A stretch of DNA of 64,000 nucleotides. Origin: an uncultured Metabacillus sp. GTDB taxonomy: Bacteria > Bacillota > Bacilli > Bacillales > Bacillaceae. Below the pieces are notes generated by a model. It did not search any database, was not told where the DNA came from, and saw only the letters and a program-made list of their open reading frames with translations. Position 1 is the stretch's first letter. Every line of letters begins with the position of its first letter. The stretch spans positions 79,767-143,766 of the forward strand of contig NZ_CANNCR010000009.1 of assembly GCF_947503125.1 (NCBI RefSeq), given 5' to 3'. The position numbers and the translations under genes were made by a program. Positions 50,690-59,470 of this stretch are shown here, in pieces.

Positions 50690-52021
50690 ATGAAGTTTGT
50701 AATGATCGGCGGAGATGCAGCAGGGATGAGTGCTGCTATGCAAATTGTCCGCAATAGCTCCGGACATGACATAACGGTTTTTGAAAAGGGTGGAATCTAT
50801 TCATATGGCCAATGTGGCCTCCCTTATGTCATTAGTGGAAAAATTGCATCTACAGATAAATTAATTGCCCGCACACAGGAAACGTTTCGCAATAAATATG
50901 GAATCGATGCTCGAATTTTCCATGAGGTAGTGAATGTTGACGTAAAGAGTAAGCAGGTAAGCGGAATCGATCATTCAAGCAGAAAAACGTTTACTATGCC
51001 ATATGACCGTCTCCTTATTGCAACGGGTGTAAGTCCGGTAATCCCGGATTGGGAGGGTGTGAACCTGCCAGGTATCTTTACGTTAAAAACGATTCCAGAC
51101 GCAAAGAAAATGATGGATTACCTGAAAAAGGAGATCAAGCATGTGACGGTTATCGGCGGCGGATACATAGGGCTTGAAATGGCAGAAAGCTTTGTCGAAT
51201 TAGGTAAGAAGGTTACCATCATAGAGCGGAATGAGCAATTAGCAAAGATTTTTGATAAAGAGATGGCAGAGCTTATCCATGAAGAAGCAATCAAGCAAAA
51301 CATTGATTTAAAATTTGGAGAGTCTGTTGAAGCCTTTAAGGGTCAGGAGCATGTGGAATATGTGAAGACCGATAAAGGTGAGTATGAAACAGACCTTGTC
51401 CTCCTGGCAATTGGGGTGAGAACAAATACGGCATTTCTAAAAGATTCCGGCCTTATCACAAGTGTAGATGGTGCGATTCAAGTAAATGCGTATATGCAGA
51501 CAAGCTTGGAGGATGTCTATGCTGCTGGAGATTGCGCCACTCAGTATCACCGTATTAAAGAAATGGATGATCATATTCCTTTAGGGACTCACGCAAATAA
51601 ACAAGGGCAAATTGCTGGCTTGAACATGATTAACCATCATAAAACCTTTAAAGGTGTTGTAGGGACATCGATCATTAAATTTTTTAATTTAACATTGGGA
51701 CGAACAGGGATTTCTGAAGCAGAAGCTAAAAGATTAAACATCCCCTGCCAATCAGTAACCATTCAAGCGACAGATATTGCCGGATACTACCCTGATGATC
51801 AAAAAATGACGGTGAAATTAGTGTATCATGAGCATTCATATAAGCTTTTAGGCGGACAAATCATCGGTGGAAATGGTGTGGACAAACGAATTGATGTATT
51901 AGCTACAGCATTATTCCATTCGTTGACAACCGATCAATTACTGGATTTAGATTTAGCTTATGCTCCGCCATATAATAGTGTATGGGATCCGATCCAACAA
52001 GCAGCTAGAAAGATAAACTAG
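50690..52021 (+). CDS. CoA-disulfide reductase-like flavoprotein
   Basis: 443 residues, from the third of three clustered ATGs, seven bases after AAGGAGG. FAD site 'VMIGGDAAGMSAAMQI' at the N-terminus, redox-active Cys42 in 'YSYGQCGLPYVISG' (the single-cysteine CoADR/NADH oxidase pattern), NAD(P)H site 'HVTVIGGGYIGLEMAE' and 'VYAAGDCATQYH'. Reduces CoA disulfide or related thiols with NAD(P)H in the cytosol. C-terminal dimerisation domain complete. Monocistronic with terminator. Confidence 0.9.
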   Translation: MKFVMIGGDAAGMSAAMQIVRNSSGHDITVFEKGGIYSYGQCGLPYVISGKIASTDKLIARTQETFRNKYGIDARIFHEVVNVDVKSKQVSGIDHSSRKTFTMPYDRLLIATGVSPVIPDWEGVNLPGIFTLKTIPDAKKMMDYLKKEIKHVTVIGGGYIGLEMAESFVELGKKVTIIERNEQLAKIFDKEMAELIHEEAIKQNIDLKFGESVEAFKGQEHVEYVKTDKGEYETDLVLLAIGVRTNTAFLKDSGLITSVDGAIQVNAYMQTSLEDVYAAGDCATQYHRIKEMDDHIPLGTHANKQGQIAGLNMINHHKTFKGVVGTSIIKFFNLTLGRTGISEAEAKRLNIPCQSVTIQATDIAGYYPDDQKMTVKLVYHEHSYKLLGGQIIGGNGVDKRIDVLATALFHSLTTDQLLDLDLAYAPPYNSVWDPIQQAARKIN

Positions 52022-52042
52022 CTACTTATAACAATAAGATGT

Positions 52043-52073
52043 AAAAAGCCTTTCTAAAATAGAGAGGCTTTTT
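52043..52073 (+). terminator. Terminator of the CoADR-like gene
   Basis: AAAAAGCCTTTCTA pairs with TAGAGAGGCTTTTT (one G-U) around AAA. Confidence 0.85.
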
Positions 52074-52203
52074 GTTTTTCTCCTTTATTCTAGAACCAAA
52101 TACCTAGCATAAGTCTGTGAAATGTAAAATAAAGTTAAAAAGAATTTATTGTTAAGTTGAATTGTCTAAAGCTAGGAATACGTAAATGAAAAGGAGGATG
52201 TTC

Positions 52204-52767
52204 ATGAAGGGAAATAACTTATCAACAAAAACAATCGTTGCAATTGGAATTGGAACAGCAGTGTTTGTCATCTTAGGTCGTTTTGCTTCAATACCATCTG
52301 GAATTCCGAACACGTCGATCGAAACGTCGTATGCTTTTCTTGCTTTAATGGCTGTTGTTTTTGGGCCGATTGCCGGGGGACTTATAGGGTTTATTGGGCA
52401 TGCCTTGAAGGATGCATTATTTTATGGCTCACCATGGTGGAGCTGGGTGATTGTCTCTGCATTGGTTGGTTTCTTAATCGGTTATGCAACACGAAAATCA
52501 ACGGTTCAGGAGGGTGTTTTTGCAACGAAGCAAATTGTCTCGTTTAACATCATTCAGGCAATTGTACAGGCGATTGGCTGGATCTTGATTGCCCCGATTT
52601 TAGATATATTGATATATGCGGAGCCAGTTAACAAGGTCTTCTTACAGGGAGCCGTTGCTGCAGCTGCAAATATTGTTACTGTCGGTGTTTTAGGGACAAT
52701 TTTAATCACTGCCTATGCAAAAACACGAACGAAATCCGATAGCTTGAAAAAGGAAGAAACATTATAA
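52204..52767 (+). CDS. ECF transporter S component (UPF0397 type)
   Basis: 187 residues from the ATG at 52204, preceded by AAAGGAGG at the right distance; an upstream ATG overlaps it. Six membrane helices with the UPF0397 pattern: '[17 protein letters not shown]', '[18 protein letters not shown]', '[17 protein letters not shown]'. It is the substrate-binding subunit of an energy-coupling-factor vitamin importer; automated pipelines often label this group riboflavin-type, which the sequence alone cannot prove. Followed by a hairpin and then the energising module. Confidence 0.85.
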   Translation: MKGNNLSTKTIVAIGIGTAVFVILGRFASIPSGIPNTSIETSYAFLALMAVVFGPIAGGLIGFIGHALKDALFYGSPWWSWVIVSALVGFLIGYATRKSTVQEGVFATKQIVSFNIIQAIVQAIGWILIAPILDILIYAEPVNKVFLQGAVAAAANIVTVGVLGTILITAYAKTRTKSDSLKKEETL

Positions 52768-52790
52768 TTTCAAACGGTTTTGATTTCATT

Positions 52791-52828
52791 AAAGGGACTG
52801 ACTTTGAAAGGAAGGTCAGTCCCTTTTG
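52791..52828 (+). terminator. Hairpin between the S and A genes (attenuator or terminator)
   Basis: 12-bp perfect stem AAAGGGACTGAC (52791-52802) / GTCAGTCCCTTT (52815-52826) with four T only. It separates the S gene from the A-A' and T genes, so the S subunit could be made in excess. Confidence 0.7.
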
Positions 52829-52856
52829 ATAATAAATGAGTGATAGGGGAAATGGA

Positions 52857-54569
52857 ATGAAAGTGCCAGTGATTGAATTTAAAAACTTTGGTTTTAAATA
52901 TAAAAGTCAAGCGGAGCCAACACTTATCGATATTAATCTTACAATCTATGAAGGTGAAAAAGTACTAATCGCTGGTCCTTCAGGCTCTGGAAAAAGCACA
53001 CTTGCTCATTGTATGAACGGACTAGTTCCTTTTTCTTTTAAAGGAGAGATCACTGGAGAGCTGAAGGTAAAGGGAAAAGACACAAAAGAACAGGGGATAT
53101 TTGCTCTGTCAAAAATAGTAGGGACTGTCCTGCAAGATCCTGACGGGCAATTTATCGGTTTAACAGTTGGGGAGGATATGGCCTTTTCTTTGGAAAATGA
53201 TTGTGTAAACCAAGAGGAAATGAAGGAAAGGGTTCAAGAAATAGCCAAGATTGTGGAGCTTGATGGCCATTTAAACCATTCTTTGCACGAATTATCAGGC
53301 GGACAGCGACAACGGGCTGCCCTTGGCGGAGCCATGGTTGATCAGGTGAAAATTCTTCTATTTGATGAGCCTTTGGCAAATCTCGATCCTGCAACAGGGA
53401 AGCATGCAATGGAGCTCATCCATCGTATCCATGAAGAGACAAATGCAACGGTTCTTATTGTTGAACATCGAATCGAGGATGTTCTCGATCAAGAAATGGA
53501 CCGAATCATCATTATTAATCATGGACGAGTTGTGTGTGATCTGTCTCCAGATGAGCTATTAGCCTCAAATGTATTAGAGGAAAATGATTTACGTGAGCCT
53601 CTATATGTAAAAGCATTAAAATATGCTGGTTGCCGAATTACCCCTGATATACGTCCAACTCATATGGATCGCCTTTTAACAAATTCCTGTAAAGAAAAAC
53701 TTTTATCCTGGTTTGAAGGGGGAATACCACAAAAGTCAAATCTGGAAAAATTCCCAGTCTTAGAGCTTCAGCAAATTCATTTTCAGTATAATGATCATCG
53801 TAAAATTTTGGATGATGTTTCATTGACAATTTCAAAAGGTGAAATGGTTAGTATTGTAGGTAAGAATGGTGCGGGAAAGTCTACTCTTTCCAAACTGATT
53901 TGCGGCTTTGAAAAACCTAATGCCGGAAGAATCTTAGTAGATGGAAGAGATATTACGCATGACACGCTGAAGGAACGATCGCTTAAAATCGGCATGGTGT
54001 TACAGAATCCGAACCAAATGATTTCAAAAGCAATGGTCTATGATGAGGTTGCCCTCGGACTTTGTGTCAGGGGAATTCAGGAAAACGAAATAAAGGAACG
54101 TGTTACACATACGCTCAACATATGCGGGCTGCTTCCGTTTCGAAATTGGCCGGTTTCTGCATTAAGCTATGGTCAAAAAAAACGGGTCACGATTGCATCC
54201 ATTCTTGTGCTGCAGCCGGATATTCTCATATTGGATGAGCCCACAGCAGGTCAAGATTACCGCCATTACACAGAGATCATGGAATTTCTTGTTGAACTAA
54301 ATAGACTTGGAGTTACCATCTTAATCATTACACATGATATGCACCTTATGCTTGAGTACACAAATCGGGCAATTGTTATCGCAAATGGAAGAGTCATAGC
54401 AGATAATCAAGCAACCAAGATTTTGAGCAGCCAGCATATAATGGAACAGGCCAATTTAAAAGAAACATCTTTGTACGAATTAGCCAAAAGAGCAGGTATC
54501 GATGAAATAAACGATTTTATACGTCAGTATATATACTACGAAAAGGGGGAAAAACGCTTTGGTCGTTAA
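52857..54569 (+). CDS. Fused two-domain ECF transporter ATPase (A-A')
   Basis: 570 residues from the ATG at 52857 (AGGGG seven bases upstream). Two ABC ATPase domains in one chain. First: Walker A 'GPSGSGKST', signature 'LSGGQRQRAALGG', Walker B 'ILLFDEP'. Second: Walker A 'GKNGAGKST', signature 'LSYGQKKRVTIAS', Walker B 'ILILDEPTAG', switch 'ITHDMHL'. YkoD-like fusion of the usual EcfA1 and EcfA2. Overlaps the T gene by 11 bases. Confidence 0.93.
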   Translation: MKVPVIEFKNFGFKYKSQAEPTLIDINLTIYEGEKVLIAGPSGSGKSTLAHCMNGLVPFSFKGEITGELKVKGKDTKEQGIFALSKIVGTVLQDPDGQFIGLTVGEDMAFSLENDCVNQEEMKERVQEIAKIVELDGHLNHSLHELSGGQRQRAALGGAMVDQVKILLFDEPLANLDPATGKHAMELIHRIHEETNATVLIVEHRIEDVLDQEMDRIIIINHGRVVCDLSPDELLASNVLEENDLREPLYVKALKYAGCRITPDIRPTHMDRLLTNSCKEKLLSWFEGGIPQKSNLEKFPVLELQQIHFQYNDHRKILDDVSLTISKGEMVSIVGKNGAGKSTLSKLICGFEKPNAGRILVDGRDITHDTLKERSLKIGMVLQNPNQMISKAMVYDEVALGLCVRGIQENEIKERVTHTLNICGLLPFRNWPVSALSYGQKKRVTIASILVLQPDILILDEPTAGQDYRHYTEIMEFLVELNRLGVTILIITHDMHLMLEYTNRAIVIANGRVIADNQATKILSSQHIMEQANLKETSLYELAKRAGIDEINDFIRQYIYYEKGEKRFGR

Positions 54570-55386
54570 TATGCTGTCTTATATTGATCGAGATTCACCA
54601 GTTCATCAACTAACAGGTGCAACAAAACTGATTTGTTTTCTCTTTTGGTCAACCGCAGCTATGCTTACATATGATACTCGAATTCTCTTATTTTTGCTTT
54701 TTAGCAGTATTCTTCTATTTCATCTATCAAAAATCAAATTTAGTGATATTTCCTTTGTTTTGGGCTTCATCCTGTTCTTCCTTTTACTAAATAATATAGC
54801 CATTTACATCTTTTCTCCTCAGGAAGGTGTTGGGATTTATGGATCAAAGCATTTATTAGTTGAGCTGCCAAATAGCTATGATCTCACCCTTGAGCAATTA
54901 TTCTATCAATTTAATGTAACGTTAAAATACATTACAGTCATTCCAGCAGCACTTATCCTCATTTTAACGACAAATCCTAGTGAATTTGCAGCTTCATTAA
55001 ATAAAATCGGCATAAACTATCGAATTGCGTTTGCTGTAGCGCTAACTCTGCGCTATATCCCAGATCTTCAAAGGGAATTTCGTAATATTGCTCTCTCACA
55101 GCAAGCACGCGGACTTGACATGTCGAAAAAAGAAAAGCTTCCAGCTCGAATGAAAAATGCGGTATCCATTATTATGCCGCTCATTTTTTCAAGCTTAGAT
55201 CGAATTGAAACGATTAGCAATGTTATGGAGCTGAGGGGGTTCGGAAAGAAGGAAAAACGAACATGGTATCGTGAACGCCGCTTTCACAAAAACGACTATG
55301 TCGCATTCTGTCTAATTGCAGCTATTTCGGTCATTACCCTTATGATTACCTTCTTTGATGGGAATCGTTTTTATAATCCTTTTTGA
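54559..55386 (+). CDS. ECF transporter transmembrane subunit T
   Basis: 275 residues, TTG start eight bases after AAGGGGG and overlapping the ATPase gene. Five or six membrane helices; the cytoplasmic coupling helices carry the EcfT signatures 'SQQARGLDM' and 'MELRGFGKKEK' (the two xRG motifs that dock to the ATPases). Completes the S/A-A'/T transporter. Confidence 0.9.
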   Translation: MVVNMLSYIDRDSPVHQLTGATKLICFLFWSTAAMLTYDTRILLFLLFSSILLFHLSKIKFSDISFVLGFILFFLLLNNIAIYIFSPQEGVGIYGSKHLLVELPNSYDLTLEQLFYQFNVTLKYITVIPAALILILTTNPSEFAASLNKIGINYRIAFAVALTLRYIPDLQREFRNIALSQQARGLDMSKKEKLPARMKNAVSIIMPLIFSSLDRIETISNVMELRGFGKKEKRTWYRERRFHKNDYVAFCLIAAISVITLMITFFDGNRFYNPF

Positions 55387-55849
55387 TGAGATGTTTATAT
55401 TGTTATTGGAAATTAATTACAAGTAGTGACCCCTTTTGATTTTCTGAAAGGATGAATAATCAGCAAATCGAATTGTATAAGGTATTAAAAAATAATACTT
55501 GCTTCGTAATTAAGAAGGGTATAAAAGGGTTCATAATGTATTGGTTTAAGGTGAAGCAAATTACATACTTAGTTCTTTTTTGCTAAATCCTCGCATTTTA
55601 ATATATTGATATAATTTGTTAGAGTAGGCTAACTGTCTTTTTATGCAGAAAAAAGTTTCGTTTTACTCTCTGAAGATTGAAATAATGGGTAGACGATAAA
55701 CAACGATTTAAAGTATCATTATAAGCAAAATATGTCATTTTAAGAGATTAACGGAAAAGATTTACTAGTAAAAGTGTAATTTCCAGAATATTAAAATTTT
55801 ACAAACGATTCATTAAAGGATAAAGAAAAACATTATTCGCGGAGGCCAA
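55387..55849. other. Intergenic region upstream of the signalling operon
   Basis: About 460 AT-rich bases. A 44-codon plus-strand frame at 55454-55588 (MNNQQIELYK...) has no correctly spaced ribosome binding site and is not called. The region should hold the promoter of the kinase operon; no clear -35/-10 or GTTT..GGGTA (sigma-B) pair is convincing. Confidence 0.4.
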
Positions 55850-58609
55850 ATGAAATTTAGAACAAAGCTTTACTTGAGCATAGGATCCTTATTGCTATTA
55901 ATTTCAATTATCGTTGTTATTTTAATGAATATGCTTGAACAATCAACAGTCAATATGCATGTTGTAGTAAATGAATTGTATCAAAGAATTAATATGGCAT
56001 CAGATATTAAGTATGAGACTGCCAATATTGGAAGAGAGTTAAGAGAAATCACAACTCAACAATCAAGTGACAATCGACAAGCAGCGACAAATGCTTGGGA
56101 GCAATCTCATATCAATATGCAGCTTGCATTAGAATCCCTTGAAAAAAAGGATACGCAAGAAGAGTCTCAAGAGTTGATTGCAAAATTTAAAACCTTGCAT
56201 AGGTCCTACCAAAACTTGGCGCAGCAAGTCATGACGGCAAAGAACATTGATCAAAATGTTGAAATCCAGCCTGCCCTGTGGAATGAAGCAGAGCTTACGA
56301 GACAAAGAATGCTGCAAATTGCAGAGCTTCTCCATGGGTTGCAGGAGCAAGAGATGAAAAATGAGCTATTAAGATCAAGAGAGACCTATAATTGGGCTGT
56401 CACAGTGATTTATATTTATTTGGCTATTGGCTTAACCATTGGCATTAGCTACACAATCTATATGATTAGGCGTATGACGAAGAACCTTAACAATGTGACC
56501 ACTGTCATGAAACGTGTAACAACAAGTGATTTTGAAAGGCTGCCCCGAATTGAGGTTTCTTATAAAGATGAGATTGGTGAAATTGCCTTAGCCTTTAATA
56601 AAATGGCCAAAGCGTTAGAGGAGCATAGCAAGCTTGAGAAAAGGCTAATTGAAGAAGCAGAGGAACATAGCTGGCTCAAGACGAAGATTGCCGAAATATC
56701 CACGATGTATCCAGAGGTTGAAACGATTCAGATGTTGGCTGAGCAGTTATTAGCGAAGCTTGTGCCAATGGTTGGTGCGAGCTATGGTGCATTCTATGTC
56801 AAGGAGATTGAAGACTGTCATCCATATTTAAAAAGGACTGCAGCTTATGCACTGTCACATGAAAATAAAAGATTTGAGCGATTTGGCTTTGGCGAGGGGC
56901 TTGTTGGGCAATGTGCGGTTGAAAAACGGCCGATCCTGCTTAATGAGGTACCAGATCAATACATAAAAGTTCATTCAGGCATTGGAGAAGGCTCACCGAA
57001 AAACATCATGATCCTGCCAGTTCAATTTGAAGGCGATGTCCTTGCGGTGATCGAAATTGCCTCGTTTGAGTCATTTAGTCCATCACAGGTAAAGCTGCTT
57101 GAAGAAGTAAACAGCCATATCGGCATTACGCTCAATAGTATTTCAAACCGAATGAGGGTTGAAAGGCTGTTACAGGAATCACAAGCTTTAACCGAAGAAC
57201 TGCAGGCTCAATCTGAAGAATTACAATTACAGCAAGAGGAATTAAGGACAACGAATGAAAAGCTTGAAGAGCAATATGAAGCATCCGAACAAAAGAAAAA
57301 AGAGATTGAAAAGGTTCGCGAGGCGCTTGAGGAGAAGGCACAGCAGCTGGAGTTAAGCTCGCAATATAAATCCGAGTTTTTGGCGAATATGTCTCATGAG
57401 CTGCGAACACCGTTAAATAGCTTACTAATCCTGGCGCAAATTCTTTCAGAAAACGGAGAGGGAAATCTTACACCTAAGCAAGAAGAGTATATTCGGACCA
57501 TCTATACGTCAGGAAATGATTTACTGCATTTGATTAATGATATTTTAGATCTTGCCAAAGTAGAATCAGGTAAATTGGAGGTTGTGCCTAAGGAAGTAGA
57601 ACTCAAGCAGATCAGCGACTGTATTTTAAGCCAATTTTCCCCGATTGCTAAACAGAAGCAGGTTAAGTTTTCTATTGAACTAGGAGAAGATGTGCCAGAC
57701 CGTTTTTATACAGATGAACAAAGGCTCCAGCAAATATTAAAAAATCTTCTTTCAAATGCATTTAAGTTTACCGAAATCGGCAGTGTGTCCTTAGTTGTTC
57801 ATAAGGTTAGGAATAAAACAGTGGATAAAAAGCTCCATGCAGGTGATAGACAAACGATGTCTATGCTGGCCTTCTCTGTTATTGATACGGGGATTGGCAT
57901 CGCCAAGGATAAACAAGAAACGATTTTTGATGCGTTTAAACAAGCGGATGGAACGACAAGCCGTCAATATGGCGGTACTGGACTAGGTCTTTCGATCAGC
58001 AGAGAAATTGCACAGCTCTTGGGCGGATTTATTGAGGTCAGAAGTGAGAAAGGCGAAGGAAGCACCTTTACATTATTCTTGCCGCACTTTGAACAGAACG
58101 CCAAGAGCGAAGAAACTTCTGCTTTTGAAGAAGCAGCAGTTAGTCTAGAAGTGGATCAGTATCAATTAGACGAGGATAACCTGACAAGGAAAGAAGATAA
58201 TTTGAAGCAGCGTGGGAAATCATTGCTTAAGGATAAGAAAATCTTGATTGTCGATGACGATATTCGCAATGTGTATGCCTTAACGATTGCACTTGAACAA
58301 TATGAAATGGATATTATTATCGCGGAAAATGGCCGTGAAGGTATTGAAATGCTGCAAAATAATCCAGATACCGATTTGGTTTTAATGGATATAATGATGC
58401 CGGAGATTGATGGATTTGAAGCCATGCGCAGAATCCGTAAAAAACCTGAATTTAGCACGATTCCGATCATTGCTCTTACTGCAAAGGCCATGAAGCACAG
58501 CCGTGAAGAATGCTTAAATGCTGGAGCAACAGATTATATTAGCAAGCCAATAAATTTGGATCAGTTATTCTCCCTTATGCAGGTCTGGCTTTATAGGAAG
58601 GAGGGCTAG
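55850..58609 (+). CDS. Hybrid sensor histidine kinase, RsbK-like
   Basis: 919 residues. Membrane helix (7-28), extracytoplasmic CHASE3-like helical domain (about 35-180), second membrane helix (about 180-205), HAMP linker, GAF domain (about 275-430), a coiled coil rich in Gln/Glu (435-505), HisKA with His516 ('FLANMSHELRTPLNS'), HATPase ('GTGLGLSISREIA'), and a C-terminal receiver with phosphoacceptor Asp847 ('LVLMDIMMPEIDG'). This order matches RsbK of the B. cereus group, the stress sensor that phosphorylates RsbY. First gene of a four-gene operon. RBS GGAGG. Confidence 0.9.
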   Translation: MKFRTKLYLSIGSLLLLISIIVVILMNMLEQSTVNMHVVVNELYQRINMASDIKYETANIGRELREITTQQSSDNRQAATNAWEQSHINMQLALESLEKKDTQEESQELIAKFKTLHRSYQNLAQQVMTAKNIDQNVEIQPALWNEAELTRQRMLQIAELLHGLQEQEMKNELLRSRETYNWAVTVIYIYLAIGLTIGISYTIYMIRRMTKNLNNVTTVMKRVTTSDFERLPRIEVSYKDEIGEIALAFNKMAKALEEHSKLEKRLIEEAEEHSWLKTKIAEISTMYPEVETIQMLAEQLLAKLVPMVGASYGAFYVKEIEDCHPYLKRTAAYALSHENKRFERFGFGEGLVGQCAVEKRPILLNEVPDQYIKVHSGIGEGSPKNIMILPVQFEGDVLAVIEIASFESFSPSQVKLLEEVNSHIGITLNSISNRMRVERLLQESQALTEELQAQSEELQLQQEELRTTNEKLEEQYEASEQKKKEIEKVREALEEKAQQLELSSQYKSEFLANMSHELRTPLNSLLILAQILSENGEGNLTPKQEEYIRTIYTSGNDLLHLINDILDLAKVESGKLEVVPKEVELKQISDCILSQFSPIAKQKQVKFSIELGEDVPDRFYTDEQRLQQILKNLLSNAFKFTEIGSVSLVVHKVRNKTVDKKLHAGDRQTMSMLAFSVIDTGIGIAKDKQETIFDAFKQADGTTSRQYGGTGLGLSISREIAQLLGGFIEVRSEKGEGSTFTLFLPHFEQNAKSEETSAFEEAAVSLEVDQYQLDEDNLTRKEDNLKQRGKSLLKDKKILIVDDDIRNVYALTIALEQYEMDIIIAENGREGIEMLQNNPDTDLVLMDIMMPEIDGFEAMRRIRKKPEFSTIPIIALTAKAMKHSREECLNAGATDYISKPINLDQLFSLMQVWLYRKEG

Positions 58610-58612
58610 GAT

Positions 58613-59470
58613 ATTACAAACCTATTTCCAATTAACTCTAGCAAAACCGATCTAGATGATATCGAAAAAATTGAAATAGAGTTACTATTAGAAGCGGTAT
58701 TTCGCTATTATGGGTACGATTTTCGAAATTATGCAGCTCCATTCATTCAAAGGAGAATTTGTCATCGAGTGAGTAAAGAGAATCTTTCAAGTATATCAGC
58801 CCTTCAGGAAAAGGTTTTGCGGGACCATAATGCCATGGAGAGGCTGATATCGGACTTTTCGATCAATGTGACGGAAATGTTCCGTGATCCTGAATTCTTT
58901 TTGGCGATTCGAAAAAAGGTGATTCCGATTGTTAAGGATTTTCCTGAGATTCGCATTTGGCATGTCGGCTGTTCATCCGGTGAAGAAGTTTACTCGATGG
59001 CGATTCTTTTACATGAAGAGGGACTGTATGAAAAAGCGAGAATCTTTGCTACAGATATAAATGCTGACATTTTAGAAAAGGCAAAAAAGGGCACGTTTCC
59101 GTTAGATGGAATGCAGCGCTACACGAAAAACTATTTTGAAGCAGGAGGGAAAAGAGCCTTTTCAGAGTATTACAAGGCAGTGGACGACCAGGTGTTTTTC
59201 CATTCTTTTCTGCAAAAAAACGTCGTGTTTGCCCAGCATAATTTAGTAACAGATCATTCCTTTAACGAATTTGACATCATCATATGTCGAAATGTCTTAA
59301 TCTATTTTAATAAGAGTCTTCAAAATAAAGTTCATAAGCTATTGTACGATAGCCTAAGCTTATCTGGTTTTCTTGGACTAGGTAAAAGAGAGGGGATAAA
59401 GTTTACAAGCTATGAAAACTGTTACGGAGAATTTGATGCACCAGAAAAAATCTATCGAAAAATTAAATAG
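58613..59470 (+). CDS. CheR-type methyltransferase, RsbM-like, with probable ATT start
   Basis: 285 residues if started at ATT 58613, eight bases after AAGGAGGG. The first ATG/GTG/TTG in frame is at 58769 and would remove the N-terminal CheR helices ('EIELLLEAVFRYYGYDFRNYA', given here in part as LLLEAVFRYYGYDF), which are plainly coded upstream in frame. SAM-binding domain: 'FSINVTEMFRDPEFF', 'WHVGCSSGEEVYSMA', 'FATDINAD' and 'CRNVLIYF'. Likely methylates the adjacent kinase, as RsbM does RsbK in B. cereus, damping signalling. Three bases after the kinase stop; no CheB is present. Confidence 0.88.
   Translation: MTNLFPINSSKTDLDDIEKIEIELLLEAVFRYYGYDFRNYAAPFIQRRICHRVSKENLSSISALQEKVLRDHNAMERLISDFSINVTEMFRDPEFFLAIRKKVIPIVKDFPEIRIWHVGCSSGEEVYSMAILLHEEGLYEKARIFATDINADILEKAKKGTFPLDGMQRYTKNYFEAGGKRAFSEYYKAVDDQVFFHSFLQKNVVFAQHNLVTDHSFNEFDIIICRNVLIYFNKSLQNKVHKLLYDSLSLSGFLGLGKREGIKFTSYENCYGEFDAPEKIYRKIK

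Noticed and set aside
55454..55588. 44-codon frame MNNQQIELYK in the gap before the kinase operon
   Set aside because: AAAGG abuts the ATG, too close to act as a ribosome binding site, and the product has no coherent features.
55640..55700. Sigma-B promoter for the kinase operon (GTTTCG and GGGTAG)
   Set aside because: The spacing between the two elements (about 26 bases) is far outside the 12-15 expected.
58769..59470. Shorter CheR gene beginning at GTG 58769
   Set aside because: It would drop the in-frame N-terminal CheR helices and leaves the excellent AAGGAGGG at 58598 unused.
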